Program-made: the position numbers and the translations under genes
NCBI GenBank assembly: GCA_020050775.1
Contig: JAGVKC010000029.1
Coordinates: 1 to 5,355, forward strand
Origin: Minisyncoccota bacterium
GTDB taxonomy: Bacteria; Patescibacteriota; Minisyncoccia; Phycocordibacterales; SBAW01
Reading direction: 5' to 3'
Length of the DNA stretch: 5,355 bases
Notes under the pieces: model-generated
The model's input: the letters and a program-made list of their open reading frames with translations, nothing else
What the model was told of the DNA's origin: nothing
Databases searched by the model: none
Part shown: positions 1 to 4,609 of the stretch, in pieces
How the letters are laid out: each line of letters opens with the position of its first letter
Position numbering within the stretch: position 1 is the stretch's first letter

Positions 1-180
1 CCGCCGACACCCGTGTCTGTTGGAGCATCCTCCCTGCGGAGGATGCGTAAGGACTTGCAGGCCGGAGCATGTCCTGCACTTGCAGGACGGCGAGGCGGGC
101 GATCAGAGGATCGTGCCGGCGTAGGCTTCGCGGAACTTTTGTCAGACAAAAGTATCTGCTGCCCAGTTCAGGCAGACACC
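1..180. repeat. Hairpin-rich non-coding repeat region upstream of tRNA-Asp
   Basis: No credible gene is seen here. The stretch holds a series of perfect short inverted repeats: GACAC/GTGTC (6-17), GCATCCTCC/GGAGGATGC (25-46, loop CTGC), GTCCTGC/GCAGGAC (71-88, loop ACTT), CGATC/GATCG (100-113, loop AGAG), ACTTTTGTC/GACAAAAGT (135-153, 1-nt loop) and CTGCC/GGCAG (159-175). The motif GGAGCAT precedes or enters two of the hairpins (22-28 and 64-70), and ACTTGCAGG occurs directly at 53-61 and 78-86. The G-rich piece at 87-104 reappears in modified form at 420-443 beyond the tRNA. The pattern fits a modular repeat folded as RNA or single-stranded DNA. Its function is unknown. Confidence 0.6.
135..175. 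repeat. Variable-stem hairpin with conserved flank, copy A
   Basis: A perfect 9-bp inverted repeat ACTTTTGTC-A-GACAAAAGT (135-153) is followed by ATCTGCTGCCCAGTTC. The same arrangement recurs at 442-484 (copy B) and 718-756 (copy C). In each case a GCG-containing lead-in precedes a stem that begins with A and ends with T. A downstream flank of the form A(T)C..CTG..CCAAGTCC then follows. Copy A is the most diverged in its flank and does not carry the exact tRNA 3'-end match of copies B and C. A second small stem, CTGCC/GGCAG (159-175), lies in the flank. Confidence 0.5.
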
Positions 181-183
181 CGG

Positions 184-213
184 TTTTCTATTCGATTTAT
201 TTTCGGTTAGAGT
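184..213 (+). promoter_or_regulatory. Weak candidate promoter for tRNA-Asp
   Basis: A -10-like TAGAGT (208-213, 4 of 6 consensus positions) lies 17 nt before the tRNA 5' end, which would allow a leader of roughly 10 nt. The T-rich stretch near 184-190 is at a workable -35 distance but is a poor match. GGTTA-gag-TAACC (205-217) is a small inverted repeat over the same site. The position is plausible but the sequence support is weak. Confidence 0.25.
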
Positions 214-230
214 AACCATTGTGCGCATAT

Positions 231-304
231 GCGGGAGTAGCTCAACTGGTTAGAGCGCTGCCCTGTCACGGCAGAGGTTGCGGGTTCAAGTCCCGTCTCT
301 CGCG
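231..304 (+). tRNA. tRNA-Asp (anticodon GUC)
   Basis: A complete 74-nt cloverleaf can be drawn. The acceptor stem GCGGGAG (231-237) pairs with CTCTCGC (297-303) with one G-U pair. The anticodon stem CTGCC/GGCAG encloses loop CTGTCAC, giving anticodon GTC at 265-267. The T arm is GCGGG-TTCAAGT-CCCGT, with a G-U pair at its base. The discriminator base is G304, as expected for tRNA-Asp. The genome reads CAT, not CCA, after it, so the CCA tail must be added enzymatically. A strong terminator follows 7 nt later, so it is probably transcribed alone. Part of its 3' half (287-300) is duplicated downstream at 471-484 and 744-756, which is unusual. Confidence 0.97.
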
Positions 305-310
305 CATAAT

Positions 311-342
311 CAAAACAAGACGGCTTTTGCCGTCTCGTTTTG
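311..342 (+). terminator. Intrinsic terminator of tRNA-Asp
   Basis: A near-perfect palindrome: CAAAAC, one unpaired A, AGACGGC, loop TTTT, GCCGTCT, one unpaired C, GTTTTG. The GC-rich core plus flanking A and T tracts fits a Rho-independent terminator that could work on both strands. Its left arm AGACGG (318-323) can also pair with CCGTCT (294-299) in the tRNA 3' half, a competing fold. Confidence 0.8.
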
Positions 343-484
343 TATTACTGAAGCCGCGAAGTGGCGTCGGGATTTGAAAGTCGGAGCGATGTTTTTGTTT
401 GAGCGAAGCGAAAGGCAAAAACCGCGAGGGCGGGCTGGGCGATTTTTCCGTCAGGAAAAATACGACTGGCCAAGTCCCGTCTCT
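343..484. repeat. Repeat unit B, ending in a tRNA-Asp 3'-end copy
   Basis: No gene is seen here. The unit contains CGGAGCGATG (382-391), a GTTTTTG/CAAAAAC stem (391-397 with 416-422), and a G-rich piece CGCGAGGGCGGGC (423-435). A perfect hairpin ATTTTTCC-GTCA-GGAAAAAT (442-461, copy B) follows, then ACGACTGGCCAAGTCC running into the tRNA copy at 471-484. The order of blocks parallels 60-113: CGGAGCATG, hairpin, CGGCGAGGCGGGC, GAT-hairpin. The stems differ in sequence yet remain self-complementary, while the segments between them are similar. That is the behaviour expected of an element selected for folding. Confidence 0.55.
471..484 (+). repeat. Partial duplication of tRNA-Asp 3' half (first copy)
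   Basis: CAAGTCCCGTCTCT is identical to positions 287-300 of tRNA-Asp, covering the end of the T loop, the 3' side of the T stem and four acceptor-stem bases. It lies 184 nt downstream of the original. Local folding is possible in two ways: CAAGTC (471-476) with GACTTG (485-490), or CCGTCT (477-482) with AGACGG (493-498). Such tRNA 3' fragments are typical scars of integration at tRNA genes, but 14 nt is short and no integrase gene lies in the window. Confidence 0.6.
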
Positions 485-539
485 GACTTGAAAGACGGAG
501 ACGTGCATCCCGATTTTCCCGACACCAGTTAGCGAAATG

Positions 540-572
540 AAAAAGCCCGAACGCGTTGTAGCGCGTCCGGGC
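540..572 (-). terminator. Intrinsic terminator on the minus strand
   Basis: GCCCGAACGCG (545-555) and CGCGTCCGGGC (562-572) form an 11-bp stem with one A-C mismatch and loop TTGTAG. Read on the minus strand it is followed directly by TTTTT (544 down to 540). On the plus strand no T tract follows. It therefore ends something transcribed leftward from the 573-760 interval, where no protein gene is apparent. Confidence 0.65.
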
Positions 573-723
573 CCTTGCCTGTTCGTTTTCATCCCTATGG
601 AGAGTGAAATGGCCGAACAAGGGAAAGCATTCCTCTTAGAAAGAGGAATCATTCCAATAGCAATACTACCACGAGCGCTGATACGGCATATCCATAGCTC
701 CAAATCGCCATTGCGAAACATTG
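540..723 (-). ncRNA. Candidate small RNA on the minus strand
   Basis: A minus-strand promoter can be read at 758-730: -35 TTGAGA (758-753, 5 of 6), a 17-nt spacer, and -10 TACATT (735-730, 4 of 6). The predicted start is near 723. The minus-strand terminator at 572-540 would end the transcript after about 180 nt. It would contain the 9-bp hairpin at 649-629. The open frame starting at ATG 721 runs through the terminator and the tRNA gene, so a coding role is unlikely. The -35 lies in the tRNA-like repeat and the -10 in hairpin copy C, so chance placement is possible. Confidence 0.3.
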
Positions 724-756
724 CGTAGCAATGTATCTGTGACCAAGTCCCGTCTC
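718..756. repeat. Variable-stem hairpin with conserved flank, copy C, plus second tRNA-Asp 3'-end copy
   Basis: A perfect 7-bp hairpin ACATTGC-GTA-GCAATGT (718-734) is followed by ATCTGTGACCAAGTCCCGTCTC (735-756 region). The last 13 bases, CAAGTCCCGTCTC (744-756), match tRNA-Asp 287-299 and copy B exactly, with one further shared C at 743. The ATCTG after the stem matches copy A (153-157). The element ends 22 nt before the start codon of the next gene, so it may supply or displace that gene's upstream promoter region. Confidence 0.55.
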
Positions 757-763
757 AATCTAG

Positions 764-772
764 TGCTACAAT
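764..772 (+). promoter_or_regulatory. Extended -10 promoter placing transcription start at the ATG
   Basis: TGCTACAAT (764-772) is an extended -10 element with TACAAT differing from TATAAT at one position. The start expected 7 nt after its last base is 779, the A of the ATG of the next gene. That implies a leaderless message. No good -35 is seen; CAAGTC at 744-749, inside the tRNA-like repeat, has the right 17-nt spacing but is a weak match. Confidence 0.55.
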
Positions 773-778
773 TTTTGC

Positions 779-1261
779 ATGATAGTGTTGCACCAGATTT
801 CCCGTCTTTTATTAGCATTTGTTCTACTGACACTGCTACTGCCTTCTGTGTATGAAATACTGCGTAATGCGCTTGATGTTCCTCTGCCTAATATTGGCCT
901 AGGATTTTTGTTGAGTAAGTTGCTTACTTTAAATTTAATCATTGTACCAATAGCCATCGTTCTCTTTCTTATGTCCATGCCAACCATAAGTACGGCTGTA
1001 AAAGTATGGAAATGGATTCTGGGTATCTGTCTCTCGCTGGTATTTATTCCCATTGCACTGGTATTTATTCCTGCTCTATTGTTTCCCATCCAAGCTCCAA
1101 ATGTCGGAGGGCTTGCACTTATTCCGGTAGTATTTTTTGGCTTTCCGGCTATCACTATTGCAATAATTGGCCTTCTTATCTCAGAGTGGATCGCTAAGCG
1201 GCGCATAGCAAAATTTGCTGCCCCTGTTCCAGCCATTACATCTATTCCACCTCAGGTATAA
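779..1261 (+). CDS. Hypothetical four-helix membrane protein
   Basis: The protein has 160 residues and I do not recognise its family. It is almost entirely hydrophobic, with four probable membrane helices near residues 7-26, 48-68, 79-103 and 111-136. A basic stretch (KRRIAK, about 140-145) follows the last helix, and a Pro-rich tail ends in IPPQV. No catalytic motif is visible. ATG 779 is chosen because it is the first ATG after the stop-bounded frame opens and lies exactly at the predicted transcription start. There is no Shine-Dalgarno sequence. The gene looks AT-richer than the hydrolase gene downstream, partly because of hydrophobic codons, possibly also from a different origin. It stops at 1261, 7 nt before the next ATG. 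It could be a membrane cargo gene of the tRNA-adjacent array. Confidence 0.75.
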   Translation: MIVLHQISRLLLAFVLLTLLLPSVYEILRNALDVPLPNIGLGFLLSKLLTLNLIIVPIAIVLFLMSMPTISTAVKVWKWILGICLSLVFIPIALVFIPALLFPIQAPNVGGLALIPVVFFGFPAITIAIIGLLISEWIAKRRIAKFAAPVPAITSIPPQV

Positions 1262-1262
1262 T
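1235..1262 (+). promoter_or_regulatory. Consensus -10 overlapping the stop codon of the preceding gene
   Basis: A perfect TATAAT (1257-1262) includes the TAA stop (1259-1261) of the four-helix protein gene. A -35-like ATTACA (1235-1240, 4 of 6) lies 16 nt upstream. The expected start, 7 nt after the box, is 1269, the A of the next ATG, the same geometry as at 764-779. Confidence 0.5.
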
Positions 1263-1268
1263 CAATCT

Positions 1269-1406
1269 ATGAACGCCATAACCGAACTGCTCTACATGAT
1301 CCTTTCGTTCTTACTAAGAATCCTAGAGCTTTTTATAGGGTTTATTATTTCTATCCTTAACCTTGTGCTTGAGTTCGCGCGCAGTATTGTCGGCACAGTC
1401 TCCTAA
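1269..1406 (+). CDS. Small hydrophobic single-helix peptide, 45 residues
   Basis: The peptide starts MNAITELLYMIL and continues as one long hydrophobic stretch to about residue 36, with Glu at positions 6, 19 and 34 and Arg at 17 and 37. It ends in RSIVGTVS. It could be a membrane-spanning or amphipathic helix, as in small membrane regulators, toxin-like peptides or holin-like peptides, but no family is recognisable. Support for it being real: a start codon at the expected start of a TATAAT promoter, a tight position after the upstream gene, and a terminator beginning 18 nt after its TAA. It has no Shine-Dalgarno sequence. Confidence 0.55.
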   Translation: MNAITELLYMILSFLLRILELFIGFIISILNLVLEFARSIVGTVS

Positions 1407-1423
1407 TATAAAAGTCGTAGTTC

Positions 1424-1449
1424 AAAAAGCCGGCAGACGCCGGCTTTTT
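1424..1449 (+). terminator. Intrinsic terminator after the two small membrane genes
   Basis: AAAAA-GCCGGC-AGAC-GCCGGC-TTTTT is a perfect 6-bp GC stem (1429-1434 with 1439-1444), extended to 11 bp by A-T pairs, with loop AGAC. The A tract on the left would also allow it to act on the minus strand. Confidence 0.88.
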
Positions 1450-1595
1450 GCATGAAGCTCCTTATATAGCTGAAAAATTCATATACCTGTATGAAGCAAA
1501 CGAGCCTTCAACCACAACGACTTTCAGCTAAACTTCATCTGACCCCGCGAGTGCGATTGTCGTCAAGCGTAGGTTTTCCGTACACTTTTTAGCGA
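1450..1595. other. Intergenic spacer with nested inverted repeats
   Basis: No gene is seen. TAGCTGAAA (1468-1476) is the exact reverse complement of TTTCAGCTA (1522-1530). Just outside it, ATGAAG (1452-1457) pairs with CTTCAT (1533-1538). Inside it, TTCATA-tacctg-TATGAA (1478-1495) forms its own hairpin. Together these could make a three-part stem covering about 87 nt between the upstream terminator and the hydrolase promoter. It may be an operator or a folded RNA or DNA element. The role is unknown. Confidence 0.4.
1557..1586 (+). promoter_or_regulatory. Candidate promoter of the GH6 gene
   Basis: The -35 TTGTCG (1557-1562, 4 of 6) and the -10 TACACT (1581-1586, 4 of 6) are separated by 18 nt. 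The expected start is near 1593, only 3 nt before ATG 1596, so the message would be leaderless or nearly so. The match is moderate, but the spacing and the absence of a Shine-Dalgarno agree with the two genes upstream. Confidence 0.4.
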
Positions 1596-3059
1596 ATGAT
1601 TGGTAATGAAATTCGTGCGCGTGTTCTTAAAACTAGCATTAATATTATTCGCCGTTCGAAGAAACTTCGCTTTGCTGGCCTCTACAAGGGGGCCGTTATG
1701 GCGCTTGTACTCCTTAATATATTTATCCTTCCTGCAAACATATCGCTCTCAGGCATGGGCGCTGTTGCTATCGCTGGCATTGAGAGCGAAGTATGGTGGC
1801 CTCAAAATAATGTAACTGTACAAGGCGTACAGCCGTTTAAAGCGGTGCTCTCCGACACGCCCGTTGAGAGTTACGAAATGTTTTGGCAGGTAGATGGAGG
1901 TTCTTGGAATTGGATGGACAATAATTACAACGATTATCCGCACAAGCAAGCGTCAGTGGATCTATCGTCTTGGAATTGGCGCGGCCCAGGCCCCTATACA
2001 CTTAACTTCATTGCGCGGCAGAATGGCATCGTCGTCTCTGAGCGTGCGGTGACTATATACATAGGTGCACAAAGTGTTTCGGCACCTGCGGCAAGACCCA
2101 CCTCAGTTACTGAAGTGGCACAAAGCGCAGTAGGTACTCCAGAAACACAGAAAATATCTGTAATAGAAATTCCGCAACAGCCGCCGGCACCAGCCGCTTC
2201 GGGTGCCCTGAGTTCTCTGACGCTCTACGTGAATCAGAATTCTCCTGCAGCGCGCCAAGCTAATGAGTGGCGCAATAGCCGACCGAATGATGCGCGTGCC
2301 ATGGACACGCTCGCAAGTGCGCCTTCGGCGAGCTGGTTTGGCGGCTGGAGCGGGGACGTAGAACAGGCAGTTCGCTCTACAGTAGAAGCTGCACGCAAAA
2401 CAGGAAGCGCTCCGGTTTTGGTTGCGTATAACATTCCACAACGCGACTGCGGCGGATACTCCGCGGGCGGCGTTGGCTCGTCGGGCGAATATACTCGCTG
2501 GATAGGCGCATTCGCGCGCGGCATAGGAGACTCAAATGCTGTAGTTATTCTTGAACCCGACTCTCTTGCGGGCATAGCGTGCCTCTCTTCTTCTGACCAG
2601 CAGCGCCGTATGGAACTACTGTGGAATGCAGTCTCGATACTTAAGAGTAATTCCGGCACACGGGTATATCTTGATGCAGGCCACTCCGGTTGGGTGGATG
2701 CAGGCACTATAAGCTCGCGTCTGCAGGCATCAAACATCTCTCGTGCAGACGGTTTTGCGCTCAATGTATCCAACTTCAATACAACGGCAGCCGAAAGCGC
2801 ATTCGGTACAGAAGTATCACGTCTGCTTAACGGCAAGCACTTCGTCATAGACACGTCTAGAAACGGCAATGGAAGTAATGGCGAATGGTGCAATCCGTGG
2901 GGTCGTCGCAGCGGCGAGAAGCCGAGCGTCTCCACAGGCAATACACTCATTGATGCATACTTGTGGGTAAAGACACCGGGCGAATCAGACGGCAACTGCA
3001 ACGGTGGCCCTTCTGCCGGGGCGTGGTGGCCTGAGTACGGGCTCTCCTTAACTCGCTAG
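1596..3059 (+). CDS. Secreted or membrane-anchored glycoside hydrolase family 6 (cellulase-type)
   Basis: GH6 enzymes hydrolyse beta-1,4-glucan with inversion, as endoglucanases or cellobiohydrolases. The 487 residues divide into a basic N-terminus (1-31), a hydrophobic segment (32-60) with a possible signal peptidase site after AIA (60), a Trp-rich beta-sandwich-like module (about 62-157), a Pro/Ala/Ser/Thr linker (158-206) and the catalytic domain (207-487). Family motifs are intact: YNIPQRDCGG (D284), VVILEPDSLA (D322, the expected acid), YLDAGHSGW (D360), DTSRNGNG (419-426), WCNPWGR, and WVKTPGESDG (K459, E463, D465). Cys 285, 329, 432 and 468 sit where the two family disulfides are expected. 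ATG 1596 fits the promoter. ATG 1698 (residue 35) is a rival start with AAGGGGG 5 nt before it and would leave a classical signal peptide. Endo or exo mode cannot be told from sequence alone. Confidence 0.93.
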   Translation: MIGNEIRARVLKTSINIIRRSKKLRFAGLYKGAVMALVLLNIFILPANISLSGMGAVAIAGIESEVWWPQNNVTVQGVQPFKAVLSDTPVESYEMFWQVDGGSWNWMDNNYNDYPHKQASVDLSSWNWRGPGPYTLNFIARQNGIVVSERAVTIYIGAQSVSAPAARPTSVTEVAQSAVGTPETQKISVIEIPQQPPAPAASGALSSLTLYVNQNSPAARQANEWRNSRPNDARAMDTLASAPSASWFGGWSGDVEQAVRSTVEAARKTGSAPVLVAYNIPQRDCGGYSAGGVGSSGEYTRWIGAFARGIGDSNAVVILEPDSLAGIACLSSSDQQRRMELLWNAVSILKSNSGTRVYLDAGHSGWVDAGTISSRLQASNISRADGFALNVSNFNTTAAESAFGTEVSRLLNGKHFVIDTSRNGNGSNGEWCNPWGRRSGEKPSVSTGNTLIDAYLWVKTPGESDGNCNGGPSAGAWWPEYGLSLTR

Positions 3060-3071
3060 TACACTAAAAAC

Positions 3072-3105
3072 ATTCTCATATTCTCAAGAATATGAGAATT
3101 TTTTT
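3072..3105. terminator. Bidirectional intrinsic terminator between convergent genes
   Basis: ATTCTCATATTCT (3072-3084) and AGAATATGAGAAT (3087-3099) form a perfect inverted repeat, in practice about 12 bp with a small loop. It is followed by a T run to 3105 on the plus strand. On the minus strand the hairpin is followed by GTTTTT (3070-3065). It would stop both the GH6 message and the glycosyltransferase operon. The T run overlaps the stop codon (3104-3106) of the minus-strand gene. Confidence 0.85.
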
Positions 3106-4609
3106 ATTGTTCTGAGAATAGTTCACGCTGCGCGAGCGGAGTATCGTAGCGAAGTTTGTATACGTATAAGTCAAGGCCTGGAGAGAAGTTCTTCGCAAGT
3201 ACGCGCTCGTATTTGTTATCGAAGTACAGGTGCATATCTTCTTTGTACCCCTGGTCATACGAGAGAAGGAGCCACGCGTATTGATAGTTTCGTGTTGCTT
3301 CCTCAACATCGCTGGCAAGTTCTTCCGGGACAAAGGAAGGAATGGCACCGAATGAATAGCGATCCCACAACGGTAGGGTTAAGAGCGGTGCCTCGCCTCG
3401 GTAATAGTATTCCACCGGGTATACGGTGAATGGTGCCGAGAGAAGCACTACATCCTGTGCCTGGGCGTTCTGTGTCAGGTAATCCGCCGCTTGTCGGTAA
3501 TGTTCCTTAACAGGGGTGGCTGGGTTAAAAATCTCTATGCCAAGCGTTACTACCATGAGCCCAATGACCGCGCCGCGAGCAATGAACGTCGCACGCGGAG
3601 GATATACGGACAGAAGACTGGTGAGGAGGAGATACAAGGAGGGGACGGCCAGAATAAGATAACGGCTGACAAAGACCGGAGTGATAGCAATACTTGCAAC
3701 AAATGCTAAGAGCACCGAAATAATAACGGTGTACATAAAATATTCCGTTTCGACCTGCATACTTCGTGTTTTACGCAGTGCTAGGAACCCTACGAGGATA
3801 CTTACAGGCCACAGTGAAAGGAAGAATGTGTTGAGGTGATCGTCTTGGAAGCCGAAGAGAAATTGAGAGAGTGTACTGAAAAGGTTCACCGTTGTAGGGG
3901 AAGAGAGTACAGGTTCTTGATTTCCTGCTTCTCCAAGTGCGAACACATAGAGTGCCCACGGAATGAATGCGACGGCCACGGTGATCCAAGAGGTCAGAAA
4001 GCGTTTTACGGCGGCGCGCGGAAAGCTTGTTCGTTTAATAAAGAAGAAGACCGCCTGCACTGTTAAAGCCAGAAAAAAGAAATAATGTGTAAAGACGCCC
4101 AGAACCGCAGTTAGCCCGTAGCCTATCCAACCCTTCTCTGTGCGCTCTTTTAATATCTGTAAAAAGAAATATTGATTCAGAATTACGATAAAGGTGAACA
4201 GTGTATACATGCGTATCTCGCTTCCATACCAGTTCATAAACGGAGAGACCGCTAAGAGCGTTGCGGCAAAAAGGCCGGCTGAGCGGTTGTAGGCAAGCTT
4301 GCCCAAAAAGTAGAGCGCAGGAATACACAGTAGATAAAAAAGGAGCGACATCATGCGCGCCGCAAGCACAGAGTCGCCCATAACTACGCGCCAGAAGTGA
4401 AGAAGTTCGTGATACAAGGGCACGTGCACGTCGCGCGCAACAATAGACAGAATTTCTCCAGGCGTACGCGTGGTCTGCCAGAGACTCTGCGCCTCGTCCA
4501 AGCGTAAACTCTGCTGAGAAAAGAAGAACAAGGAAAGTCCTGCTGTCAGGAGCATCAGTACAAAAAGATATGCGGCTGTGCGCACAGAAGCGTTAGTGTC
4601 TATGGGCAT
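3104..4609 (-). CDS. GT39/ArnT-like integral membrane glycosyltransferase
   Basis: The protein has 501 residues from ATG 4609. Enzymes of this type take a sugar from a polyprenyl-phosphate donor and transfer it, outside the membrane, to a protein, lipid or glycan. The first helix (about 11-30) is followed by RLDEAQSLW, with the acidic pair D38-E39 in the first outer loop, where this superfamily keeps its catalytic Asp. HVPLYHELLHFW (62-73) and SPFMNWYGSEIRMYTL (122-137) are also characteristic of bacterial members. About ten further hydrophobic segments run to residue 361, then a soluble, probably external C-terminal part (365-501). GTG 4672 would extend it by 21 residues, but it overlaps the upstream gene by 80 nt and adds a polar, basic stretch. 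From ATG 4609 the overlap is 17 nt, suggesting translational coupling. No clear Shine-Dalgarno is seen. Donor and acceptor are unknown. Confidence 0.85.
   Translation of the reverse strand: MPIDTNASVRTAAYLFVLMLLTAGLSLFFFSQQSLRLDEAQSLWQTTRTPGEILSIVARDVHVPLYHELLHFWRVVMGDSVLAARMMSLLFYLLCIPALYFLGKLAYNRSAGLFAATLLAVSPFMNWYGSEIRMYTLFTFIVILNQYFFLQILKERTEKGWIGYGLTAVLGVFTHYFFFLALTVQAVFFFIKRTSFPRAAVKRFLTSWITVAVAFIPWALYVFALGEAGNQEPVLSSPTTVNLFSTLSQFLFGFQDDHLNTFFLSLWPVSILVGFLALRKTRSMQVETEYFMYTVIISVLLAFVASIAITPVFVSRYLILAVPSLYLLLTSLLSVYPPRATFIARGAVIGLMVVTLGIEIFNPATPVKEHYRQAADYLTQNAQAQDVVLLSAPFTVYPVEYYYRGEAPLLTLPLWDRYSFGAIPSFVPEELASDVEEATRNYQYAWLLLSYDQGYKEDMHLYFDNKYERVLAKNFSPGLDLYVYKLRYDTPLAQRELFSEQ

Larger units (their letters stand above)
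485..757. repeat. Repeat unit C region, bounded by a second tRNA-Asp 3'-end copy
   Basis: No convincing protein gene is seen. The unit begins with GACTTGAAAGACGGAGACGTG (485-505 region), a diverged echo of 371-391. It holds a minus-strand terminator (540-572), a perfect 9-bp hairpin ATTCCTCTT/AAGAGGAAT (629-649, loop AGA) and hairpin copy C (718-734), and it ends at the tRNA-like CCAAGTCCCGTCTC (743-756). Read as a cassette, it lies between two direct repeats of the tRNA 3' end. Confidence 0.45.

Noticed and set aside
13..210. Plus-strand open frame of 65 codons from GTG 13
   Set aside because: The stretch is made of perfect inverted repeats, has no start signal and has no recognisable protein character.
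266..721. Minus-strand open frame of 151 codons
   Set aside because: It runs through the tRNA-Asp gene, two terminator hairpins and the repeat hairpins, and its end is the usual translated shadow of a tRNA 3' half. Its ATG near a -10-like box is noted under the small RNA candidate but does not make it coding.
609..728. Small plus-strand frame of 39 residues from ATG 609, with GGAG 6 nt upstream
   Set aside because: The ribosome-site spacing is attractive, but the frame contains the 9-bp hairpin at 629-649 and hairpin copy C, and its neighbours on this strand lack Shine-Dalgarno use. Structure explains the sequence better than coding.
1..757. CRISPR array or integron attC array
   Set aside because: There are no regularly spaced identical repeats with unique spacers, and no clear RYYYAAC/GTTRRRY pair. 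The closest, GTTAGCG at 528-534, does not fit the consensus. The hairpin units are irregular in length.
231..757. Classical integrative element with an integrase at tRNA-Asp
   Set aside because: No recombinase gene is present, the repeated tRNA part is only 13-14 nt, and the units of about 180 and 270 nt are too small to be autonomous. Kept only as a cassette-like hypothesis.
2234..3001. Minus-strand open frame of 255 codons inside the hydrolase gene
   Set aside because: It is fully covered by a GH6 frame with all catalytic motifs. The opposite frame is open because of GC-rich codon use and shows no domain.
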